A program made the translations under genes and the position numbers. DNA of 61,806 nt from Lachnospiraceae bacterium (GTDB lineage Bacteria > Bacillota > Clostridia > Lachnospirales > Lachnospiraceae). Of this stretch, positions 9,001 to 15,286 are shown piece after piece. The notes below the pieces were generated by a model, which saw only the letters and a program-made list of their open reading frames with translations, was not told the origin of the DNA and made no database searches. The stretch lies in contig JAGBBW010000142.1 of the NCBI GenBank assembly GCA_017938285.1, positions 1 through 61,806 of the forward strand. The letters are read 5' to 3'. How positions within the stretch are numbered: position 1 is the first letter of the stretch; the number at the start of each line of letters is the position of its first letter.

Positions 9001-9171
9001 GGTACAGAGGAAGTGCGTCCGGATACCTATGCCTACCAGACCGAAGGTGCTTATAAAGATACACCGGAGGGAGAAGGAGCACAGGATACGGACAACAGCA
9101 GATTGTACCGCATTGCGAAGGCACTGGTAGTACATGTCAGAAATGCAGATATGGATGTGGCAATGTATTAA
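6073..9171 (+). CDS. large flagellin-associated DUF6240 family protein
   Basis: A 1032-residue, mostly helical, acidic protein without signal peptide or membrane segment. It begins MNMLNALSAYG and has repeated motifs of the form P-I-T-x-x-N-L-E-K and LTxENL, typical of the long Lachnospiraceae DUF6240 proteins encoded beside flagellin or hook genes. The C-terminal quarter turns beta-rich (VDTGTDIVNMNVTILETG, then KISCEASI), reminiscent of hook-length-control C-termini (FliK-like), but I would not push that. The ATG is preceded by AAGGAGAG. Flagellin starts 40 bases downstream with no terminator, so the two are cotranscribed. A role in flagellar assembly or length control is an inference from neighbours. 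Confidence 0.7.
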   Translation: MNMLNALSAYGAQQKESTAKTLSNPTADAAGKTSASSVSEAILYTDETTLEQKQTSEIYSKNGMGEEKKAQEVKEEGTEAEKNQERLDNVSSRMTAEDMAQLQKEGFPVGEMTVEQLEAAMERIKLQKELAANAVENQVQQIQDDRAAVIEQAIKMLSGNPKAEMIADKLVKANIPITQANLEKVAVALEKANGGIKLTPAECEYMVRNKLVPTLENVAMARSAAQTYNKKEHTLTPEAWAQLEPKVTHMLFQAGLRNNNDMINAAQTFIKRDIPLTVENLKSYSLLAGIRLSEEDILTKAVNAISVGQDPKNANLLSSTAKEVRQIMRKTEGVTGQAVDYAAARKAMEQPGVSGDKLDLSLGDLAEVQELIDSDSPDVKTYMQTFVESSAAQAASIRARRQLEEIRAKMTYESGYRLAKEGIRIDTVSMEKLIDNLKTLEARFFSSFFTQAGMAATAEGMEMLKDTSRKLEEIKNMPAPLIVDTMDTGTKITLNELHETGMNHLAMRRYNETFETVMTSPNKLFGDNLQKAFGNVDSLLQNIGLPANMENRRAVRMLGHSSVEITQENVEKVRDYDSKLQEVLKELHPAVTVRMIRDGLNPLEQPIEDLSAKIAQIKEEEGITTEDNYSIFLINLEKKKEITPEERQAYIGVYRALHQVGGSEEEAIGNVYRQGQELTLQNLLTAVRSGRAQGIDAYVNETFRTAAGASSEKALVEDQINAGMLGIKFGKGAQALNNLAEKVDNTISECSQNTEEVAQEQLTTVRTLATEGQNATRFLEDFNILTTMENLEAAKNLLADDMTIFKEWKRFKFMENGEEPVLPDFVECMEDKETMQAAYQKFMKETGDLKAKMTQDPSMTRQDTKSIKKMNVGIRFMNRLSKREYYQIPVDTGTDIVNMNVTILETGEDKAKAKVTAEIPTMNLGKISCEASIQDNKLKCFISSDNREGTQALKDRQMNLFASLAQGRIQIGSIYYGTEEVRPDTYAYQTEGAYKDTPEGEGAQDTDNSRLYRIAKALVVHVRNADMDVAMY

Positions 9172-9211
9172 ATGGTTATTATAAATGAGATACTGAAAAT
9201 GGAGGACGTAC

Positions 9212-10666
9212 ATGAGAATTAATCACAATATTCCGGCGTTAAAGACAAACAATATTTTAGGCAAGAACAGCGCAAACATGGAACGAAGTCTGGAGAGACT
9301 TTCTTCCGGTTACCGCATTAACTGTGCGGCAGATGATGCGGCAGGTATGGCAATTTCCCAGAAGATGAAGACACAGATTGCAGGCTTAAACCAGGCATCC
9401 AGAAATGCTTCCGATGGTATTTCCGTTATTCAGACCGCCGAAGGTGCGCTGATTGAAGTAGAAGAAATGTTACAGAGAATGCGTGAACTTTCCGTACAGG
9501 CGGCCAACGGTACATCCACCGATGATGACCGTGCCCAGCTGCAGGCAGAGGTAGTCCAGTTAAAGGATGAAATTAATCGTATTTCCACAACAACAGAATT
9601 TAATACAAAGAAGCTGCTGGATGGTACACTGGACAGACGGTCGTATTCCAGTGATTCTGCGGTGGAACTGATTTCTCTTTCTGATACGGTAGATGTGAGG
9701 GAGTATAAGTTTACAGTTGGAGGTAATGAGGCAGAACAGGCTGTACTGGTAGGAGATGTAATAGATGCGGCAAGTGTACCTACGACACAGACAGAATATA
9801 CTCTGACTATTAATGACCAGGATATTACAATTCCGGGTGGAGCAAATTTACAGACAGTTCTCACTGAATTAAATGCAGTATGCGGAAATATGGGTATCCA
9901 GGTAGGATATACTACCGGTGCGCTGGATGAGGATGGTCTTGGTGGATACGAAGAAGTTACAGCAGGTACTGCAACAGTAGGCAATAAGCTTGTATTTGTA
10001 ACAGATGATTATGGTACAAATGCAGAAATCAATATTTATGCAGAACAGGAGCTGGCAGATATGCTTGGTTTGAGAGCAGCAGGGATGTCTGAGAAAGGTT
10101 CCAATTGTGAGGTGACGCTGAATACATCCGACGAAGGTGGTTTTACCAGTACAGCAACTGTCAGCATCGATGGTGATTATGTAACTGTCAGAGACCGTGA
10201 TGATTTTGAAATGGTATTTCAGGTATCCGGAGCTGCCGGAGAGGAAGTTACCGTCACCGTCCTCGATGCGGGTCCAATGACCCTTCAGATTGGTGCCAAC
10301 GAAGGACAGACTATGGAAGTACGTGTTCCAAGAGTGGATACCACAACCTTAAATATTGACATTGCCAACATTGGAACCCAGGAAGGTGCCATGGCTGCCA
10401 TCACGTTATTTGAAAATGCGGTAAATGAAGTGTCTACCGTACGTGCAAAGCTTGGTGCTTACCAGAACCGTCTGGACCATGCCATCAACAGTCTGGATGT
10501 TTCTGCTGAGAATCTGACAGAAGCACTGTCCCGTATTGAAGATACTGATATGGCGAAGGAAATGGCAACATTTACCCAGTATCAGGTACTGACCCAGGCA
10601 GCTACTTCCATGCTGGCACAGGCAAATGAAAGACCACAGAATATTCTGAACTTATTACAGAGCTAA
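9212..10666 (+). CDS. flagellin
   Basis: A 484-residue filament subunit. The N-terminal D0/D1 region starts MRINHNIPALKTNN and contains LSSGYRINCAADDAAGMAIS and the QRMRELSVQA segment (about residues 88-97) that in other bacteria binds TLR5. The C-terminal D1/D0 region has NRLDHAINSLDVSAENL and ends ANERPQNILNLLQS. The central part (about residues 140-390) is variable, rich in Thr/Val/Asp and probably surface exposed. It follows the DUF6240 gene by 40 bases with GGAGGA before the ATG, and a terminator lies downstream. It would be exported by the flagellar type III system and bound by FliS, encoded next. Confidence 0.97.
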   Translation: MRINHNIPALKTNNILGKNSANMERSLERLSSGYRINCAADDAAGMAISQKMKTQIAGLNQASRNASDGISVIQTAEGALIEVEEMLQRMRELSVQAANGTSTDDDRAQLQAEVVQLKDEINRISTTTEFNTKKLLDGTLDRRSYSSDSAVELISLSDTVDVREYKFTVGGNEAEQAVLVGDVIDAASVPTTQTEYTLTINDQDITIPGGANLQTVLTELNAVCGNMGIQVGYTTGALDEDGLGGYEEVTAGTATVGNKLVFVTDDYGTNAEINIYAEQELADMLGLRAAGMSEKGSNCEVTLNTSDEGGFTSTATVSIDGDYVTVRDRDDFEMVFQVSGAAGEEVTVTVLDAGPMTLQIGANEGQTMEVRVPRVDTTTLNIDIANIGTQEGAMAAITLFENAVNEVSTVRAKLGAYQNRLDHAINSLDVSAENLTEALSRIEDTDMAKEMATFTQYQVLTQAATSMLAQANERPQNILNLLQS

Positions 10667-10676
10667 TGAGAACTAC

Positions 10677-10703
10677 GTTACCGTTTGCGGAGTGAACCGT
10701 AAC
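10677..10703 (+). repeat. imperfect palindrome related to the one at 36402
   Basis: GTTACCGTT and AACCGTAAC flank TGCGGAGTG. The same arrangement (GTTAC, then TGCG, GAGTGAAC and GTAACAGA) recurs at 36402-36438, suggesting a dispersed REP-like element. Confidence 0.4.
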
Positions 10704-10716
10704 AGAAATAAGAAAG

Positions 10717-10757
10717 CAGGGAGAAATATGCCGGTACAGGCAGTTCTCCTTGTTTTG
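10717..10757 (+). terminator. terminator after flagellin
   Basis: CAGGGAGAA pairs with TTCTCCTTG (one G-U) over 18 bases, followed by TTTTGTTAT. Confidence 0.7.
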
Positions 10758-10805
10758 TTATAGGACAGTTTGGATATGCTGATTGTTTACAAGCGAAATA
10801 ACATT

Positions 10806-10880
10806 TCATGGACTATTTGTTTCCGGGCGAAAGCAAATAGTCATGATGGCAGACCAGAAACTGCAGGTGCAGATTTCTGG
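10806..10880 (+). promoter_or_regulatory. structured 5' leader of fliS, two strong hairpins
   Basis: The first hairpin pairs TCATG-ACTATTTG (one bulged G) with CAAATAGTCATGA, 13 base pairs over a 14-base loop (10806-10846). The second pairs CCAGAAA-CTGC with GCAG-A-TTTCTGG around AGGT (10854-10880). Neither is followed by a T run, so they look like leader structures. No known riboswitch consensus is recognised. Confidence 0.5.
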
Positions 10881-10920
10881 ATGCGTCTTTGCGATAAGTC
10901 GCTCAGAAATGAGGATTAAT

Positions 10921-11400
10921 ATGACACAGGAACAAATTCAGACCTATACCCTTCGGGTTTCCCAGGCTTCTCCCTGTGAACTCGTAGTGATTATGTATGA
11001 TATTATATTGGATGATGTAAAAAATGCAAAACAGGCGAAGGAACAAAAGGAGGACAAGCAGTACCAGGCGGACTTAAACCATGCCGGAAAATTTGTGAAT
11101 GAGCTGATGGAAGCACTGGATTTTTCGGAACCGATTGCCTTTCGCCTGATGAGTCTGTATATTTATGTGAATAAAATGCTGGCAAGAGCCAGAGTCAGTG
11201 GAAAACCGGACAGTCTGGCAGACGTGGAGATGGTGATAGAAAATCTCCGGGCAGGATTTGATGGTATTAAAAATCAGGATACTGCGGGACCTGTCATGCA
11301 GAATGTACAGCAGGTATATGCCGGTCTGACTTATGGCAGGGGGACATTAAACGAAACCTGTCTGAATGCCATGGATTATAACAGAGGTTTTAACGCATAA
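10921..11400 (+). CDS. fliS: FliS family flagellin export chaperone
   Basis: A 159-residue helical protein. The N-terminal TLRVSQASPCELVVIMYDIIL matches the FliS pattern (A/S-x-P-x-E-L-V-x-M-L-Y-D-G), followed by a helical bundle with SLYIYVNKMLARARV. FliS binds the C-terminal D0 helix of flagellin in the cytoplasm and prevents premature polymerisation, so the gene fits next to flagellin. The ATG at 10921 has AGGA at proper distance; the frame is open further upstream (to 10783), but that stretch is the structured leader. Somewhat longer than typical FliS (about 130). Its TAA overlaps the ATG of the next gene. Confidence 0.85.
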   Translation: MTQEQIQTYTLRVSQASPCELVVIMYDIILDDVKNAKQAKEQKEDKQYQADLNHAGKFVNELMEALDFSEPIAFRLMSLYIYVNKMLARARVSGKPDSLADVEMVIENLRAGFDGIKNQDTAGPVMQNVQQVYAGLTYGRGTLNETCLNAMDYNRGFNA

Positions 11401-12338
11401 TGGAGAATTTAATTATTTCATTTAATGTGGTTCTGCCACTGTTTCTCTGTATTATGCTGGGGTATTTTCTGCGGCGCATTCATATGGTAGACACACCTTC
11501 CCTGAATAAAATGAACCAGTTGTGTTTTAAAGTGTTTCTGCCGATTTATTTGTTTAACAATATTGCAACAACAAATCTGTCAGCAGCTTTCAATGCAAAG
11601 CTGCTGGCGGTAGCAGTAGGCGGTCTGGTAGGACAGTTTTTCCTGCTGATGCTTCTGATACCGAAAATTGAAAAAGAAAACTCCCGCCGGGGTGTGCTGA
11701 TTCAGGCAATATTCCGCAGTAATTTTGCCTTGTTCGGGCTTCCTGTGGCGTTGTCACTTTGTGGCACAGAGAACATCGGACCTACTTCTCTTTTGGTGGG
11801 ACTGACGGTTCCGGTATTTAATATTCTGGCAGTGGTGACATTGGAGAGTTTCCGGGGTGGTAAGCCCAGCGTGAAAAAAATGTTAAAAGGCATTGCCACC
11901 AATCCGCTGATTATTGCATCCCTGATTGGTATTGTATTTAATGTATTACAGATTTCCCTGCCATCGGCTGTGCAGAAGTCCGTAACAGACCTTGGGGGCG
12001 TGGCAACACCTTTATCCCTGGTGGCTTTGGGCGGTTCTTTTACGGTGTCAAAAGTAAAGGAATACCGGAAGCAGCTGGCCATAGGAGTATCGGGCAGACT
12101 GGTATTCAGCCCACTTCTTATGATATCTATTGGTATCGCCATGGGATTTCGTAATGAAAACCTGATTCCGCTTCTGATTATGTCCGGGGCACCTACGGCG
12201 GTGTCTTCTTTTCCAATGGCACAGCAGATGGATGGAGACGGGGATCTGGCAGCAGGACTGGTGGTATTCAGCTCCGGTCTGGCAATTCTCACTATGTTTT
12301 TATGGATTTTCGTCTTGAAACAGGGCGGTGTTATTTAA
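11400..12338 (+). CDS. AEC family transporter
   Basis: A 312-residue integral membrane protein of the auxin efflux carrier family, with about ten hydrophobic segments and the usual inverted repeat of five. Visible family traits are LPLFLCIMLGYFLRR at the start, NKMNQLCFKVFLPIYLFN, and GAPTAVSSFPMAQQMDGD in the second half. In bacteria these carry organic acids or amino acids; the substrate is not readable here. The ATG overlaps the fliS stop (TAATG), so it is translationally coupled to fliS, an unusual partner with no obvious flagellar link. A strong terminator follows. Confidence 0.9.
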   Translation: MENLIISFNVVLPLFLCIMLGYFLRRIHMVDTPSLNKMNQLCFKVFLPIYLFNNIATTNLSAAFNAKLLAVAVGGLVGQFFLLMLLIPKIEKENSRRGVLIQAIFRSNFALFGLPVALSLCGTENIGPTSLLVGLTVPVFNILAVVTLESFRGGKPSVKKMLKGIATNPLIIASLIGIVFNVLQISLPSAVQKSVTDLGGVATPLSLVALGGSFTVSKVKEYRKQLAIGVSGRLVFSPLLMISIGIAMGFRNENLIPLLIMSGAPTAVSSFPMAQQMDGDGDLAAGLVVFSSGLAILTMFLWIFVLKQGGVI

Positions 12339-12399
12339 TAAAGTGTCGTGTTTCCAGTACCGTTGTGTTAAAATTTCTATCAATAAATGTATGAATTAC

Positions 12400-12451
12400 A
12401 GGAACTGTTGTAAAAGTTCGGATTTTCTGAATTTTACAGCAGTTCCTTTTA
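12400..12451 (+). terminator. terminator of the fliS-AEC transcript
   Basis: AGGAACTGTTGTAAAA pairs with TTTTACAGCAGTTCCT (16 pairs, one G-U), then TTTTAT. Confidence 0.85.
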
Positions 12452-12476
12452 TGGTTAAGCAGGAAAAAACACGGTT

Positions 12477-13328
12477 TTATCGCTTCAAAGCAGCGAGTTC
12501 TGCCCGTAGCTGCGCAATCTCATCCTCTTTCTGGCGAAGTGTATCATGGGCCTGTTTCAGTCCGTCATCCAGTTCTTTCATTTTGGAATTTCTAAGCTGT
12601 TCCCGGTAGGAAAATTCTTCTCTGGCCTGACATTGCTGACAGACTGCCTCATCCTCCAAAAGCTGCCGGAGGCCGGAAACTGCTGCCTGTAAATAGTCGT
12701 TATTCTGCGCCAGCATTTCAATTTCCCGCCAGGTGGAAGCAGTAAACACCCGCGCCCAGAGGTCGATGTCATAAGCTTTGTCTTCCTCGGTTGCAAGGGC
12801 AATCTGCGTCAAATCTACCACGGAGAGCAGCAGTTTGTCGCTGTAGGCATAGCAGTAATCGGGATTGGAAATGTTCATCAGCTGATAGGAAGCATAAAAT
12901 TCCGGATGTTCCGGAAACAGGGAGAAATTTAAAAAGTCTGCGTGAACAATCGGAAACACGGCATCGTAGGTGTTATCATGGTTCAGCTGGTCAAAGCCAC
13001 GGCAGGCGTGGGAGAAGGCATGCTCTTTGCAGAACCGTCCCAGACAGACCTGCAGTTCCAGCGTAAGGGACATGGAGTTATTAATGGTGACGGCCAGCTG
13101 CAGCAGAAAGTCCTTGTCTTCAATCCGCTTGCCAAGTTCTACGGGATTCTGCAGGGAAACCGAAAGGGAATCCTCCGGAGAAAGGCGCAGCACCGCCCGG
13201 CAGAGCCCCTCCAGTGCTTTTGGAGAAGACTGGAACACTGCCCGGAACAGATATTCGTTAGTTAATTTGTAAGGCAGGTCTCCCCTGGTACAGGACAGCT
13301 CTCTGCCGCTATTGTTTGTTACTATCAT
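12477..13328 (-). CDS. Rpn/PD-(D/E)XK nuclease family transposase-like protein
   Basis: A 283-residue protein of the Rpn/PDDEXK_2 group. Recognisable segments are LTNEYLFRAVFQSSPKALEG at the N-terminus, LTLELQV (the E-x-Q strand of the nuclease core) and FPEHPEFYASYQLMN. The proposed catalytic acid in the second motif is less clear than usual, so activity is uncertain. The last 40 residues form a coiled coil (LRQKEDEIAQLRAELAALK). Related proteins promote recombination or transposition in E. coli (RpnA) and are numerous in Lachnospiraceae. Transcribed alone on the minus strand, converging with the AEC gene. Start chosen at ATG 13328 with GAAAGGATG upstream. Confidence 0.8.
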   Translation of the reverse strand: MIVTNNSGRELSCTRGDLPYKLTNEYLFRAVFQSSPKALEGLCRAVLRLSPEDSLSVSLQNPVELGKRIEDKDFLLQLAVTINNSMSLTLELQVCLGRFCKEHAFSHACRGFDQLNHDNTYDAVFPIVHADFLNFSLFPEHPEFYASYQLMNISNPDYCYAYSDKLLLSVVDLTQIALATEEDKAYDIDLWARVFTASTWREIEMLAQNNDYLQAAVSGLRQLLEDEAVCQQCQAREEFSYREQLRNSKMKELDDGLKQAHDTLRQKEDEIAQLRAELAALKR

Positions 13329-13595
13329 AAATACATCCTTTCTTTTTTACGTTTAGGCAAAGTTATAGTGTAATTGGTAATTGGGGTAATCTGCCGGAAT
13401 AGGGCAGTTACGAAATCAACCGATAGGATTTGTTTCCAGAAACAAGTTTATTATAACAACGGCAGGAAAAGAAAACAAGAGGAGTTTTTCTGGGGGCAGT
13501 CGGGTGGTTGAGATAAAAGAAATGACTAAATAAGCGGTTTTGAAGGGATTACCGTCGAAAAAACAGCCTGAAATTTTGTGAGTATTCCACAAAGT

Positions 13596-13638
13596 TTTCC
13601 TGAATTCCTTGTGCACAATGACATAAGGAATTCAGGAA
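13596..13638. repeat. 14-bp perfect hairpin downstream of lacI-type gene
   Basis: TTCCTGAATTCCTT and AAGGAATTCAGGAA surround 15 bases. On neither strand is it followed by a T run, so it is not a standard terminator. The rest of the stretch between the Rpn gene and the regulator (13329-13595) shows nothing clear. Confidence 0.5.
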
Positions 13639-13660
13639 TAAAGAGGAGTCGGTAGTCTGG

Positions 13661-14671
13661 TTATTTTTTTGGTTCATCCAGTCGTCTGGTAGATTCTCTT
13701 GGAATGAATTTCGCCCGGAGCAGCATTTTTGACAAGGCAACACCACGAATCAGACCATCCAGCATGAGGACAGCACTTTTTCCTAAATCATACCGGTCCT
13801 GACGGATGGTAGTGAGTTTTGGTGAAAGCTGGGTTGCCACCGGCAGGTCATCGTAACCAATGACACTGATGTCATCCGGCACTTTTAAATTCATGCGGTT
13901 CAGTTCTGCAATGACGCCGCTGGCAATCATATCCGATGCGCAGACGATGGCGGTAGCTCCGTTTTCCACAAAAGTTGGAACGTGGGATTTGGCACAATCC
14001 GGTACATAATAACCGTATGCCACCAGTTCTTCCTGTGGTTCAATACCGTTTTCTCTCATATGCTGGTAAAAGGCCAGGTTACGCTCTTCGGAAACCATGG
14101 AGTTTTTGGAACCATTCAAAAACGCAATTTTCTTATGTCCCATGGCAACCAGATGATTCACGGCATGGGCGATTCCTTCATTACTGTCGGTGCCTACATA
14201 ACCAACATGATGATTTCCTGGTATGTAGTTATCCAGAAGTACCGTAGGAACCGTAGTGCGGTTCAGCTGGCGGATCCAGTCGTCATGCAGGGTAAAACCA
14301 AGCAGAAAGCCGCCGGAAAAACCATGACGCAGCATATAACTGTCATATTTTTCGGTAGTCTGCATAGTTAAGTTGGACGGAATGACCGTTACCTCCCAGT
14401 TGCGGCTGGCAGCACCTAATTTAAATCCCATGACGATTTCGTAACCGAACTGGTCAATGGTCTCATAATCCATATTGCGGTCTTCGATGAAAACGCAGAC
14501 CTTGGTTGTAGTGCGGGAGCGGATTTTCTTGGAGGCGTAGCCCATTTCCACGGCTGTGTCCAGAACGAGCTGGCGGGTTTCCTCACTGATGTCGCTGGCA
14601 CCGTTTAAGCCTTTGGAAACGGTACTGACGGCAATACCAAGCCGGTCCGCAATGTCTTTGATTGTTGGCAT
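13661..14671 (-). CDS. LacI family transcriptional regulator, probably of malQ/glgP
   Basis: A 336-residue repressor. Residues 1-25 form the LacI helix-turn-helix (MPTIKDIADRLGIAVSTVSK), followed by the hinge helix, and a periplasmic-binding-like sugar domain with YVGTDSNEGIAHAVNHL, ATAIVCASDMIASGV and SVIGYDDLPVATQLSP near the end. It is divergent from malQ. Its own promoter (14827-14855, minus strand) and the malQ promoter both carry CGAAAATTT-type sequences, so autoregulation and control of the glucan genes are likely. The effector is probably a sugar or sugar phosphate, not identifiable from sequence. Confidence 0.9.
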   Translation of the reverse strand: MPTIKDIADRLGIAVSTVSKGLNGASDISEETRQLVLDTAVEMGYASKKIRSRTTTKVCVFIEDRNMDYETIDQFGYEIVMGFKLGAASRNWEVTVIPSNLTMQTTEKYDSYMLRHGFSGGFLLGFTLHDDWIRQLNRTTVPTVLLDNYIPGNHHVGYVGTDSNEGIAHAVNHLVAMGHKKIAFLNGSKNSMVSEERNLAFYQHMRENGIEPQEELVAYGYYVPDCAKSHVPTFVENGATAIVCASDMIASGVIAELNRMNLKVPDDISVIGYDDLPVATQLSPKLTTIRQDRYDLGKSAVLMLDGLIRGVALSKMLLRAKFIPRESTRRLDEPKK

Positions 14672-14826
14672 AATAGTGTCTCTCTTTCTAAGCAGTCTGA
14701 TCTTTTTGTTATGGTAACTGTTTCTTCACAGTTACGGGTTCGTTCTCTATCAATGAAAAGGTTACGTGCTGATATTTTGTTGTGTATTTGCAGCCAAAGG
14801 CTGGTTCTGGTTTTATACACTTGTCT

Positions 14827-14855
14827 ATTTTAACACGGTACCATACTTTTTTCAA
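14827..14855 (-). promoter_or_regulatory. promoter of the lacI-type gene
   Basis: On the minus strand TTGAAA (14850-14855), 17 bases, TAAAAT (14827-14832), giving a long 5' leader of about 150 bases before the gene. Confidence 0.6.
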
Positions 14856-14878
14856 CGAAATTTTCGAAAATTTTCTGA
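14856..14878. promoter_or_regulatory. LacI-type operator candidate upstream of the repressor gene
   Basis: CGAAATTTTCG (palindrome, 14856-14866) runs into CGAAAATTTTC. It touches the -35 box of the regulator's promoter. Related CGAAAATTTACG sequence sits just downstream of the malQ -10 box. Confidence 0.5.
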
Positions 14879-15022
14879 AACTTTTTTAAGCTGCCCTATT
14901 TTTTTGAAATGGAACTGCCATGTTGTGATTAATAAAATCAGATTTTGAAGGTTCTTTATCCGCTCACTCCCCCTTAGGCTAAAAATATCGGAAACCTTCC
15001 GCCTTTCATAGTCCCATGGCAG

Positions 15023-15099
15023 AAAAAAAGAATGAGGAACCTATGGCTGACAGTGAATAGTCGCTGAACAGTCAGCCATAGGTTCCTCATTCTTTTTTT
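15023..15099. terminator. 29-bp perfect hairpin with A/T tails, bidirectional terminator or palindromic element
   Basis: The arm at 15023-15051 and the arm at 15071-15099 are exact reverse complements over 29 bases, with a 19-base loop, seven A on the left and eight T on the right. This is the structure of a two-way intrinsic terminator, yet no gene ends here: it stands between the divergent lacI-type gene and malQ. It may end an unannotated RNA or insulate the malQ promoter. Confidence 0.7.
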
Positions 15100-15192
15100 T
15101 ATAACATAGATATAAGAGGCTGAAATTTCCAATATTTTTATCCCTAAAAGTCATTTTCCACAAAAGTAGAATAAAAAAACATAATTTTTTTG

Positions 15193-15221
15193 TTGACAGA
15201 AACGAAAAAACCATGTATCAT
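15193..15221 (+). promoter_or_regulatory. malQ promoter
   Basis: TTGACA (15193-15198), 17 bases, TATCAT (15216-15221). Confidence 0.8.
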
Positions 15222-15230
15222 GGAATCAGA

Positions 15231-15261
15231 AACGAAAATTTACGAAAATTCGTTAGCGAAA
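15231..15261. promoter_or_regulatory. operator region of malQ
   Basis: AACGAAAATTTACGAAAATT is followed by TTCGTTAGCGAA, an interrupted palindrome. The elements lie directly after the -10 box, where a LacI-type repressor would block transcription, and resemble the site in front of the regulator gene. Confidence 0.5.
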
Positions 15262-15274
15262 CTAGGAGAAAGGT

Positions 15275-15283
15275 ATGGTATAA
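15275..15283 (+). other. two-codon mini-ORF before malQ
   Basis: ATG GTA TAA is placed six bases after AGGAG (15264-15268), the best ribosome binding site of the leader. Its stop lies three bases before the malQ ATG (15287), which itself is 18 bases from AGGAG. This geometry suggests termination and re-initiation, or a mis-spaced start. Confidence 0.35.
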
Positions 15284-15286
15284 ACT

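Noticed and set aside
9430-9984. Long antisense reading frame in flagellin
   Set aside because: It mirrors the codon pattern of the flagellin gene, has Ser/Val/Thr-rich nonsense composition and no ribosome binding site.
10806-10880. Cyclic di-GMP or other known riboswitch before fliS
   Set aside because: The conserved GEMM core sequences are absent; only two simple hairpins are seen.
10889-10898. Sigma-28 promoter before fliS (GCGATAA)
   Set aside because: No TAAA box 15 bases upstream; the region there is the second hairpin.
12328-12609. Plus-strand reading frame after the AEC gene
   Set aside because: It runs through a strong terminator and into the Rpn gene on the other strand; Cys/Ser-rich shadow sequence.
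13596-13638. Terminator of the lacI-type gene
   Set aside because: The stem is strong but neither side carries a T run, so it is listed only as a hairpin.
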